Shown here: positions 1 to 6,674 of the stretch, piece after piece | Numbering within the stretch: position 1 is the first letter of the stretch | Layout of the letters: every line of letters begins with the position of its first letter | NCBI GenBank assembly: GCA_937891245.1 | Contig: CALAGB010000062.1 | Span: forward strand, 1-15,080 | Direction of reading: 5' to 3' | DNA: 15,080 nucleotides | DNA from: an uncultured Thermomicrobiales bacterium | GTDB taxonomy: Bacteria; Chloroflexota; Chloroflexia; Thermomicrobiales; Thermomicrobiaceae | Notes under the pieces: model-generated | What the model was told of the DNA's origin: nothing | The model's input: only the letters and a program-made list of their open reading frames with translations | The model's database searches: none | Translations under genes and position numbers: made by a program

Positions 1-769
1 TCACCGGCGCAGTCCCGACCATCACCCAGCGCCGCACACCAACCACGCCTGCCAGGAGCAACGCCACAAGCAGCAGGCTGCCGCCGCACAGCAGCGCCGG
101 CTCCAGCCAGAGCGCGCGACGGCTCGTCACCGCAGGCGTTTCGGTCGACAGGCTCCGCTCGTACCCTTCGATCGCACTGATCAGCCGCTCATCGAGCACC
201 CGTGCCGCCTCCAGCGCCGGACGGCAGCGGCTGCAGGTCGCCACATGCTGCATGAACGCCAGGCGCTCATCGATTGAACCGGCCGCCGGATTGCGATAGC
301 GCCCGATCGCGGACACGAACTCGGCACACGGCGTGACGCGCTCCGGTTCGGCGGCCCGCCGCGCCTCGCAAAGCGCCAGCGACATCTCGTGTTCCGACCG
401 TCTGAAGAGCGCCGCCAGCGTCTCGATATCCAGCCCGAGCCCGAGGTGCAGCGCCAGAGCCAACGCCGGCATGCTCGCCAAACCGAGGCGTGGCGCCAGC
501 GGTCGCTCGGCATCCCTGGTCCGCCGGAGGTGCCGGGTCAGGTTAAGAACGCGCTCGCTGCTGTAGTTCAGACGCGCCGGCCGAATGAGCCGCGCCAGCG
601 TCTCGCGCTCGGTCGCTGCATCCCGATCAACGCGCCCCGCCAGCGCGTCCGCCTGCTCCGGCGCGAAGCAGAGCCGCAAGGTCGCGCGGAGGCGCGGCTG
701 ATCGAGCGCGAGGCGTCCATTGGCACTCGACTTCGATTCGGTTGTGCTGATCGGTTCGTGATGTGTCAT
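1..769 (-). CDS. Sigma-like/zinc-finger anti-sigma-type membrane protein (partial, 3' end outside window)
   Basis: Read on the minus strand from the ATG at 769, the frame stays open for 256 codons and leaves the window without a stop, so the C-terminus is missing. Residues about 100-140 look like a sigma-factor region 4 helix-turn-helix (helices ending in LFRRSEHEMS and CEARRA). Residues 148-182 carry an anti-sigma zinc-finger signature: C148, then H175-x3-C179-x2-C182 (HVATCSRC). Residues about 222-245 form one hydrophobic transmembrane segment. The zinc finger and helix are typical of membrane-tethered anti-sigma factors (zf-HC2/ZAS); the sigma-like part upstream in the same chain is unusual. 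No clear ribosome site precedes 769, and the frame is open further upstream, so the start is uncertain. A regulatory role is inferred from the domains only. Confidence 0.7.
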   Translation of the reverse strand, partial: MTHHEPISTTESKSSANGRLALDQPRLRATLRLCFAPEQADALAGRVDRDAATERETLARLIRPARLNYSSERVLNLTRHLRRTRDAERPLAPRLGLASMPALALALHLGLGLDIETLAALFRRSEHEMSLALCEARRAAEPERVTPCAEFVSAIGRYRNPAAGSIDERLAFMQHVATCSRCRPALEAARVLDERLISAIEGYERSLSTETPAVTSRRALWLEPALLCGGSLLLVALLLAGVVGVRRWVMVGTAPV

Positions 770-825
770 GGCGGTGGCCGTTTCGGTTGCGTCTGATGAA
801 CGGGAGGGTGTTAGGCGACGGCTAA

Positions 826-1325
826 GCGCGATCGTGGTGATCCCGACCGTTGATGCTGCCCGACGCCCGTATCGGGAACGGGTGTGGCGCGCCGATGATC
901 GTCGTCCTCGCCCGACCGCCGCCCGGGAATAAATGCCCGGGCTCCATGTGGCGAAGTCCACTAAAGGGACTGAGTATGCGTACGTTCGTGAGTACAGCGA
1001 GCATGTTCCTTGTCATGCGGAGCCGCAGCGAAGCATCGCTTTGACGTTCCCTCCAGCACGACGTAGAGGAACCGGGGAGGAGATTCCGCACGGCGGCGCA
1101 TGAGAGCCAAACGACATGCCCTCGATTCAGTCCCTTCAGTGGACTTCGCATTACGAGCCCGGGCATTTATCCCCGGGCGGACGTCGAGCGGCACGTCGTT
1201 CATCGGCACGCCACCTCCGCTCATCCGGGCGGCGGTCGGGCGCCGACGACGTTCGGGATCGCCACATCCCTTCGCGGGGCGGGCGTCGGGCGCCGATGAC
1301 GTTCGCGATTACCACACCCGTTCGC
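826..1325. repeat. Composite inverted-repeat element (MITE-like), about 500 bp
   Basis: Two inner arms, 918-974 and 1126-1180, are near-perfect reverse complements over about 55 bp. Each contains an imperfect palindrome of the form GCCCGGG-NATAAAT-N-CCCGGGC and the block AGTCCACT-A/G-AAGGGACT. Outside them, 826-920 and about 1229-1325 are again inverted copies of each other, and each holds two tandem units of about 45-50 bp built on GTCGGGCGCCGAYGACGTTCG. The right arm carries about 50 bp of extra sequence (1181-1228) between inner and outer parts. The central 150 bp includes GTCATGCGGAGCCGCAGCGA (1012-1031), of a kind often seen as dispersed intergenic repeats. No transposase frame is present, so this looks like a non-autonomous repeat rather than an insertion sequence. 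Confidence 0.7.
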
Positions 1326-1537
1326 CATTCGCGTGATCGAGCGATTTCCCAGCACCACCGGATGCCTGCTTTGCCATTGCCACACGTTTACACATCATCC
1401 TACATCCACACCGCGTCGTACGGAAGCCCAGGTCGGTCGCAACGGGCGTGAGCCGTCGCCTTTCCAAGCGTCGCGCGTGATGGCAGAGTTGTGATGATCG
1501 TTGCTTGTTGGGGGTTGCTCGTTTGGGAGACGTACGG
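1326..1537. other. Gene-free leader region upstream of the murA-like gene
   Basis: About 210 bases between the repeat element and the murA-like start. I see no coding frame with a ribosome site, no RNA gene and no convincing -35/-10 pair. The only clear signal is GGGAG at 1525-1529, the ribosome site for the next gene. Confidence 0.5.
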
Positions 1538-2881
1538 ATGCCGGATCGCTATTACGAGATTGAGGGTGGAAAGCCGCTCCGCGGCCGGGTACGGGTGAGC
1601 GGTGCCAAGAACGCCGCCACCAAGCAGATCGTCGCCAGCCTGCTGACCAATGAGCCGGTTGTTCTACACAACGTGCCGCGCATCGGCGATACGGCCGTCA
1701 CGCTCGACCTCTGCTCCACCGTCGGTATGCGCTATGAGTGGGACGCCGCACGGCCGGGTGTGGTGACGTTGCAAACGCCTTCCATTGATACGCACGAATT
1801 GCCGCTCAGCTTCAGCGGCTTAAACCGCATCCCGATTCTGCTCCTCGGTCCCTTGCTGCACCGCTACGGTCAGGCGATCGTGCCGATGCTCGGTGGTGAC
1901 GCTATCGGCCGCCGACCGGTCGATTTTCACGTCAAGGCGCTGCAGGCTCTTGGCGCCGAGATCACCTTCGAACAGGGCCGCTACCATGCGTGCGCCGATC
2001 GTTTGCAGGGCGCGGTCATCGACCTGCCCTACCCGAGTGTCGGCGCGACCGAGAATGCGCTCTTCGCCGCGGTGCTCGCTGAAGGAACGACGCTCATTCG
2101 GAACGCGGCCGTCGAGCCGGAAGTAATCGACCAGGTGATGCTCTTGCAGAAAATGGGCGCCATCATCTTCGTCGACACTGATCGGACGCTCGTGGTGGAG
2201 GGTGTCGAGCGCTTGCATGGTGCCGAGCATACCGTCATCAACGATCGCAACGAAGCCGCGTCCTTCGCCATCGCCGGCATCATCACCGGCGGCGATGTGC
2301 TGGTCGAAGGCGCCGAGCAGGCGAACATGCTCACTTTCCTGAACAAGCTGCGTCAGGTCGGCGCCGGTTTCGAGTTCGTGCCGGACGGCATCCGTTTCTT
2401 CCACCCCGATCGGCCGCTCAGCCCGATCGCGCTGGAGACCGATGTCCATCCCGGGTTCATGACCGACTGGCAGCAGCCATTTGTCATGCTGATGACCCAG
2501 GCCGATGGTCTCTCGGTGGTGCACGAGACGGTCTATGAACGCCGCTTCGGCTACACCGAGACGCTGGTGCAGATGGGTGCCGAAATTCAGCTCTTCCGCC
2601 AGTGCCTCGGCGAAAAGCCGTGCCGCTTCAAGAGTCGCGACTTCCCACACAGTTGCATCATCAAGGGACCGACGCCGTTGCACGCGGCGGACGTCACCAT
2701 CCCTGACCTGCGTGCCGGGTTCAGCTATCTCATCGCGGCGGCCGTTGCTGACGGGGTCTCGCGTATCCACGGCGTGCAATACGTCGAACGCGGCTACTCG
2801 CAGATTCTCGAAAAGTTCCAGGGCCTCGGCGCGAATATTGAACTACGGGGAGACGCCTACAGCAATTTGCAGATACGTTGA
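1538..2881 (+). CDS. murA: UDP-N-acetylglucosamine 1-carboxyvinyltransferase (MurA family), Asp-type active site
   Basis: MurA transfers enolpyruvate from PEP to UDP-GlcNAc, the first committed cytoplasmic step of peptidoglycan synthesis. The 447-residue protein shows the family landmarks: SGAKNAA with K24-N25, R97, the loop GGDAIGRRPVDFH (121-131) with R126, DRNEAASF (236-243), D310 in HPGFMTDWQQ, and D390-L-R392 with R418 in VERGYS. The loop position that is Cys115 in E. coli is Asp121, as in mycobacterial and chlamydial MurA, which are naturally insensitive to fosfomycin. Length slightly exceeds the usual 420; extra residues lie around 352-380. I chose ATG 1538 because GGGAG sits 8 nt upstream; an in-frame TTG at 1505 lacks such a site. 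The gene is monocistronic and ends in a strong hairpin. A diverged paralogue outside cell-wall synthesis is possible. Confidence 0.85.
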   Translation: MPDRYYEIEGGKPLRGRVRVSGAKNAATKQIVASLLTNEPVVLHNVPRIGDTAVTLDLCSTVGMRYEWDAARPGVVTLQTPSIDTHELPLSFSGLNRIPILLLGPLLHRYGQAIVPMLGGDAIGRRPVDFHVKALQALGAEITFEQGRYHACADRLQGAVIDLPYPSVGATENALFAAVLAEGTTLIRNAAVEPEVIDQVMLLQKMGAIIFVDTDRTLVVEGVERLHGAEHTVINDRNEAASFAIAGIITGGDVLVEGAEQANMLTFLNKLRQVGAGFEFVPDGIRFFHPDRPLSPIALETDVHPGFMTDWQQPFVMLMTQADGLSVVHETVYERRFGYTETLVQMGAEIQLFRQCLGEKPCRFKSRDFPHSCIIKGPTPLHAADVTIPDLRAGFSYLIAAAVADGVSRIHGVQYVERGYSQILEKFQGLGANIELRGDAYSNLQIR

Positions 2882-2895
2882 CCCACTGGCCCCCG

Positions 2896-2983
2896 GTAGG
2901 GGCAACCCCCCGTGGTTGCCCTGGTACCCTGCGGGCAAACGTGACGACACACGACCAGGGCAACCACGGGGGGTTGCCCCTAC
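2896..2983. repeat. Perfect 30-bp inverted repeat, long hairpin after murA
   Basis: 2896-2925 and 2954-2983 are exact reverse complements (GTAGGGGCAACCCCCC... and its mirror) around a 28-nt loop. It begins 14 nt after the murA-like stop and lies between convergent genes, so it could end transcription from the plus strand. No T-run follows the stem, so it may instead be a mobile palindromic repeat unit. Confidence 0.8.
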
Positions 2984-3042
2984 GAAGGTTGGTCATTCAA
3001 TGTGCAAACCGCTGTAGGACGGGAAGATCTCCCGCAACGACC

Positions 3043-3070
3043 AAGGCACCCGCTGAAGAGCGGGTGCCTT
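3043..3070. terminator. Perfect 12-bp stem-loop between convergent genes
   Basis: AAGGCACCCGCT (3043-3054), loop GAAG, then AGCGGGTGCCTT (3059-3070) form a fully paired GC-rich stem starting 23 nt past the stop of the beta-helix gene on the minus strand. The stem is compact like an intrinsic terminator, but only a short T stretch follows on either strand. It could serve both directions. Confidence 0.6.
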
Positions 3071-3093
3071 GCGCCGGTCAACGATCGTGCGAA

Positions 3094-4212
3094 TTAGCGG
3101 CACAACCCCTCGGGGTCGGACGTAGCACAGCGGTTTGCCAGGAAGACGTTTCCTGTCCCGTGCTGATCCCAGAAGAGATCAACCGGTTCATTGCCGCGTG
3201 CCCGGTTGGCGATGATCCTGTTGAAGCTCTCGTCCGCGCCACCAAAATCGGCGGTTGAGAAGAGGACAATGCCGCCGCTCACCAGCGATTCGCCAGCAGG
3301 GGCGTTATCGTTCGTCGTGTTGGCGATCACCGTGTTGTGACTGCCACCGGCGATGAAAATGCCGAGACCGGAGAGCGGTGGCCCTTCTTCTTCATCCGCG
3401 CAGACAACGTTGTTGGCGTTGGCGGAATTGCCCACCAGCGTCCAGTTTGTCGCGCCGCTACCACCGCCGGTGTTGAGAATCCAGATGCCGACGCAGTTGC
3501 CGTAGACATCGTTTTGGACGACATGCCCATTCGATGCATCGCGCAGGAAGATTCCCGAGCCGACGTTATCGTACGACGTGTTGCCCTGGATGAAGGCCTG
3601 GGCATCTGGTGAGTCACCGACATAGATGCCGGCCTCGTGATTGCCATATGTCCAGTTTCGGGTGTGACGTTCGTGACTCGAAACGAAGGCCGCGATACCG
3701 TAGCCGGCGTTGTTGGCCGACTCCACCTGCCGAGTGGAGATATCTGCCGTCCCGAAGAAGACGATGCCATCGGCGGAGAAGTTGCGGACGGTGAGATCAG
3801 AGATGCTGATATCCCTCACAGTATGGTTGACCGTCGGTTCGCCGCCGGTTGCGAAATTCGCATCGGTAATGCAGATACCGATGACGCCGCCGCCTGGGGG
3901 CGAGTTCGGGTCACCAACTCCGCAGAACGGGTTCGGCGTCGTGGGCGGTTCAAGGATCGTTCGACCGGCGCCGGATCCACGGAGCGAGATGCCGTCTTTG
4001 GCGATGAGCAGATTTTCCTGGTACGTCCCCGGTTTCACGACGATGATCGTTCCGGGGGATGCCGCGTCGATGGCTGCCTGGATCGATTCGCCTGGCTGGA
4101 CGACGACCGTCGCCGCGGCGGCCGGCAGCGCGAAGGTTGGCATGAACAGCGCGCAAATCAGACTGAGCACCAGCAGCATGGAACCCCGGATACGTCTACT
4201 CTTCCGTCCCAT
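3094..4212 (-). CDS. Secreted right-handed parallel beta-helix repeat protein (NosD/pectate-lyase-like fold)
   Basis: The 372-residue product starts with a charged segment (MGRKSRRIRG), a hydrophobic core and an Ala-rich end (LPAAAA, about residue 34), a classical Sec signal peptide. The mature part opens with a stretch typical of secreted beta-helix proteins: VQPGESIQAAIDAASPGTII, then KPGTYQENLLI and GISLRGSG. After that come repeated short units rich in Asn, Gly and Ile (GIYVGDS, GNTSYDNVGSGIFLRD, GNCVGIWILN, GNSANANN), the rungs of a PbH1/CASH-type helix. No catalytic residues can be assigned, so it may bind or cleave polysaccharide or be structural. The start at 4212 has a strong GGAGGG (4217-4222) 4 nt upstream; a longer frame to 4248 lacks one. 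A promoter candidate lies about 190 bases upstream and a hairpin follows the stop. Confidence 0.85.
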   Translation of the reverse strand: MGRKSRRIRGSMLLVLSLICALFMPTFALPAAAATVVVQPGESIQAAIDAASPGTIIVVKPGTYQENLLIAKDGISLRGSGAGRTILEPPTTPNPFCGVGDPNSPPGGGVIGICITDANFATGGEPTVNHTVRDISISDLTVRNFSADGIVFFGTADISTRQVESANNAGYGIAAFVSSHERHTRNWTYGNHEAGIYVGDSPDAQAFIQGNTSYDNVGSGIFLRDASNGHVVQNDVYGNCVGIWILNTGGGSGATNWTLVGNSANANNVVCADEEEGPPLSGLGIFIAGGSHNTVIANTTNDNAPAGESLVSGGIVLFSTADFGGADESFNRIIANRARGNEPVDLFWDQHGTGNVFLANRCATSDPEGLCR

Positions 4213-4400
4213 TGTTCCCTCCATATCGTGATGCGTAGCGTCTGGCAAACGTCGGACGGCGTGCGATCACTTTCGAGAGCAGTCGGACGAACGGGTCGTC
4301 TACGTCACCTCCAATCGCCGAGCTGGCCCACAGGTGGTTCATGCCTCAGTTGCTGGTGGACGGTCGCGCCGTAGAAGCCTGGCTGGCCTCCGATCTTCCC

Positions 4401-4429
4401 ACCCTAGGTGTGCTCCGTTGCTATGTCAA
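4401..4429 (-). promoter_or_regulatory. Candidate promoter of the beta-helix gene
   Basis: On the minus strand TTGACA (4429-4424) is followed after 17 nt by TAGGGT (4406-4401). The -35 is a consensus match and the -10 matches 4 of 6. It implies an untranslated leader of roughly 180 nt before the start at 4212. Confidence 0.45.
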
Positions 4430-4689
4430 CTTAAATGGCAAGACTGTAGGGATGTGAGGTATCTGCTCCCCCATCGGCGATGAGCCTTGAAGAGGAACAC
4501 GGCAACAAGGAGACGCGTTGCGGAGTTGTGCGTGGCCAAGGGGGGCGGCGGACTGAACTTCGTGCGCACCTGATGGGAGGAATTGATGTCCACTCAGCGC
4601 CAGCGTTCTCAGGATACTCGCTGGCGGAACGCTACCACGCTCGCTGCCACAAAGGGCAATCGGATTGCTGGCGCTGAACGGAGACTGGC
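4430..4689. other. Gene-free stretch with one small hairpin
   Basis: Together with the leader at 4213-4400, this makes nearly 480 bases without a supportable gene. The only structure I see is a 7-bp inverted repeat, GCCAGCG at 4599-4605 and CGCTGGC at 4619-4625. It lies downstream of the small membrane-protein gene on the minus strand and might end its transcript. Open frames here lack ribosome sites and look like noise of GC-rich DNA. Confidence 0.4.
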
Positions 4690-4694
4690 GCGGA

Positions 4695-4892
4695 TTACGC
4701 CTTGCTGTCGGACTCGGTTCGGTTGGCCAGGACCGCGGCGACGATGACGATGATGAACATGAGGGGCAACGCCGCGAAGATGGCGTCCTCGCCGAGTGCC
4801 AGATAGAACTCGCCGACCACCGTAATACAGATGGCCACCACGATCGCGACACAAACTGGTATAAGCAGGGACGGCAACCAGATCTTCTTCAC
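4695..4892 (-). CDS. Small two-helix membrane protein (65 aa), unknown function
   Basis: From a GTG at 4892 with a purine-rich ribosome site (GAAGGGG, about 7 nt upstream) the frame gives 65 residues. The N-terminus VKKIWL is followed by two hydrophobic helices (about residues 6-28 and 38-56) and a short charged tail ending RTESDSKA. The positive start and acidic loop (GED) between helices suggest a hairpin inserted in the cytoplasmic membrane with both ends inside. It lies 128 nt downstream of the MgtC/DUF4010 gene on the same strand and could share its transcript. I do not recognise a family. The same frame extends upstream to 5120, but that part is not protein-like. Confidence 0.6.
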   Translation of the reverse strand: MKKIWLPSLLIPVCVAIVVAICITVVGEFYLALGEDAIFAALPLMFIIVIVAAVLANRTESDSKA

Positions 4893-5020
4893 GCCTGAAA
4901 CCCCTTCGTTCGACCCGTTCTGATCGGCACAGTGCGACGTCGAGCGCACCAGCGCCGCGTCCGTCCCGATTATGGCTGACCGTGTGGCACACCGCAACAC
5001 CGGCACCTGTGGTGAGGGCG

Positions 5021-6283
5021 CTACGTCGCAACTGGAATGAGCCAGGCCCCGACCAGCGCGCCGGCCACCCCGAGCACACTGATCAATGCTACGGCCATCG
5101 TGAGCCGTCGGGTCAGACACGGATCGCGACCGAGTCGCGCGATGACCGGCAGATCGACGAAGGCGCTGGCGAGCGATGCCAGAACCGCGCCGATCCCGGC
5201 GACATGGGGCAGCAATGTGCCGTGCGAGGCGAGTAGACCGGCCGAGGCGACCGAACTGGCACTGGAGACGAGTCCGCCCACGACACTGACGACATAGAAG
5301 CCGCTCTGCCCCAGCCCACGCTGTCCGAGATCTCCGGCGATTTCCAGTACAAGAAAGAGCACGCCAAACTTGAGCGCCGAGGAGATCGAGAAAGGCGAAC
5401 GCAGCGCCAGGTTCACCTCGCTGTCCGGCTGGTCGTCGCGATGAACCCAGGCGAGGACCAGACTGACCGCGATCATGACCAGAAATGCCGGCAGCGTCGC
5501 GAGCACCGCTGCCGGTGACAGCACCGCGAGCAACACACCGTTGCGCAGCAGCATCGCCGCTCCGGCCAGCACCACCCCCTGGTAGGTGGCTTCACGGAGC
5601 TTCCCCGGCGCCTCACGGTGCCGGTTTGCCAGCTCGGTCGCCACGACCGTACTGTTGACCAGACCACCGAGAAAGCCAGCAACCGCCAGTCCGCGGGTGC
5701 CGTAGAGTTTGAGCAAAATGTAGTTGCCGAAGCCGATCGCCGCGATCAGGATCACCGTGATCCAGGCAGCGCGCGGATTTAGCAAGTCGTACGGACCGAC
5801 CGTCCCGGTCGGCAGCGCCGGATAGATGACCAGCGCCAGCACGGCGAGCAAGATCGCCGAGCGGAGTTCCTCTTCCGTCAGATGTATCGTGAAGGTATTG
5901 AGCGCGCGCTTCCAGGCGAGCAGCCCGGCCGTGACAACCGCCAGCGCCGTCGGTGTGATCGTATGCCCCTGACCGACGAGCACGCCGATGAAGCCGGTGA
6001 AGAGGAGCGCGATCGAGGTCGTCAGTTCAAGACCCATCCCGGCGGACAGCGTCGCGACGGCCATCAGAATGACAAGCACCCCGATGAGCCCGAGCGCCAG
6101 CAAGGCGAAGCTGTTGCCGAGCAGCATGCCAACCGTCCCGAGCAACGTCGCGAAGGCGAACGTGCGGATGCCCGCTTCTTTGCCGCGTCGTTCGCGTTCC
6201 ATGCCGATGAACAGGCCGAGCGCCAGCGCCAGCGCCAGGCGCTGGAGGATGGGGAAATATGGCCAGACGGTGGCATCGGCCAT
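5021..6283 (-). CDS. MgtC/SapB and DUF4010 domain integral membrane protein
   Basis: The 420-residue protein is almost entirely hydrophobic, with about a dozen predicted membrane segments. Residues 14-140 match the MgtC/SapB N-terminal pattern: LGLFIGMERERRGKEAGIRT with the conserved Arg/Glu pairs, then TFAFATLLGTVGML. The second half corresponds to DUF4010: ALKFGVLFLVLEIAG, then GQSGFYVVSVVGGLVSSAS near residues 320-350. MgtC homologues are tied to magnesium limitation, phosphate and membrane-potential homeostasis; the MgtC-DUF4010 form is common but uncharacterised, so the substrate is unknown. I chose ATG 6283 (MADATVW) because AAAGG lies about 8 nt upstream; the frame extends to 6346 without a better start. 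The 65-residue membrane protein follows on the same strand. Confidence 0.85.
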   Translation of the reverse strand: MADATVWPYFPILQRLALALALGLFIGMERERRGKEAGIRTFAFATLLGTVGMLLGNSFALLALGLIGVLVILMAVATLSAGMGLELTTSIALLFTGFIGVLVGQGHTITPTALAVVTAGLLAWKRALNTFTIHLTEEELRSAILLAVLALVIYPALPTGTVGPYDLLNPRAAWITVILIAAIGFGNYILLKLYGTRGLAVAGFLGGLVNSTVVATELANRHREAPGKLREATYQGVVLAGAAMLLRNGVLLAVLSPAAVLATLPAFLVMIAVSLVLAWVHRDDQPDSEVNLALRSPFSISSALKFGVLFLVLEIAGDLGQRGLGQSGFYVVSVVGGLVSSASSVASAGLLASHGTLLPHVAGIGAVLASLASAFVDLPVIARLGRDPCLTRRLTMAVALISVLGVAGALVGAWLIPVAT

Positions 6284-6347
6284 GTGACGAACCTTTCGGG
6301 TCCGATTCGTGGATACTCGTCGATCCGGTGTCGCCGATGGGCGCACC

Positions 6348-6638
6348 TCACGGCGTGGCGCCTGTGCCCTCGGGCGCCTGAATCAACGCGTGATCGCCCT
6401 TATCCACGAGGGTACCACCAGCGAGGCGCCCACGCTCGGGATCGAGCACGAAATTCGTGAGAATCGACCGAATTTCGGTGATATTCCCCACCAAGAATGC
6501 AATTCCGACGCCAGAGATGCCGAGTCGCCCCACTTTGAGCGGATTGGCCGGGCACCCCGTATACTGACCGGCAAGCCTGCTTAGTCGATGAGCGACATGA
6601 TGCGTGTCATCAATCCATACGTCGAGATCATCGCGCAC
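6348..6638 (-). CDS. Doubtful small ORF, hypothetical (96 aa)
   Basis: A minus-strand frame opens with GTG at 6638 and ends 64 nt before the MgtC/DUF4010 gene. The C-terminal half (LGISGVGIAFLVGNITEI, later LDPERGRLAGGTLVDKGDH) reads more like protein than the N-terminal half. No ribosome site precedes the GTG, the first 30 residues have odd composition, and a plus-strand promoter candidate lies inside it. I recognise no family. It may be a fragment or chance frame in an otherwise empty 390-base gap. Confidence 0.22.
   Translation of the reverse strand: MRDDLDVWIDDTHHVAHRLSRLAGQYTGCPANPLKVGRLGISGVGIAFLVGNITEIRSILTNFVLDPERGRLAGGTLVDKGDHALIQAPEGTGATP
6535..6565 (+). promoter_or_regulatory. Candidate promoter of the amidohydrolase operon
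   Basis: TTGAGC (6535-6540) and TATACT (6560-6565) are spaced 19 nt apart, about 110 nt before the first amidohydrolase. The -10 is a good match; the spacing is longer than ideal. Confidence 0.3.
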
Positions 6639-6674
6639 GAAACCGGCCGAATGATGAACCTACGGGGGTAACGG

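Noticed and set aside
1229..1325. Possible CRISPR array in the tandem 45-50 bp units
   Set aside because: Only two units per arm, with no unique spacers between them and the units themselves imperfect; no cas genes nearby.
816..1451. Several short frames within the repeat element
   Set aside because: They follow from the repeat sequence on both strands and change frame between copies; no ribosome sites.
1820..2779. 319-codon minus-strand frame inside the murA-like gene
   Set aside because: Antisense of a clear enzyme gene; His/Asp/Arg-rich product is typical of GC-rich shadow frames.
3637..4374. Plus-strand frame of 245 codons opposite the beta-helix gene
   Set aside because: Arg-rich translation without domains; the minus-strand gene has a signal peptide, repeats and a strong ribosome site.
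5882..6460. 192-codon plus-strand frame opposite the MgtC/DUF4010 gene
   Set aside because: Very Arg/Glu/Gln-rich, no ribosome site and antisense to a clear membrane protein.
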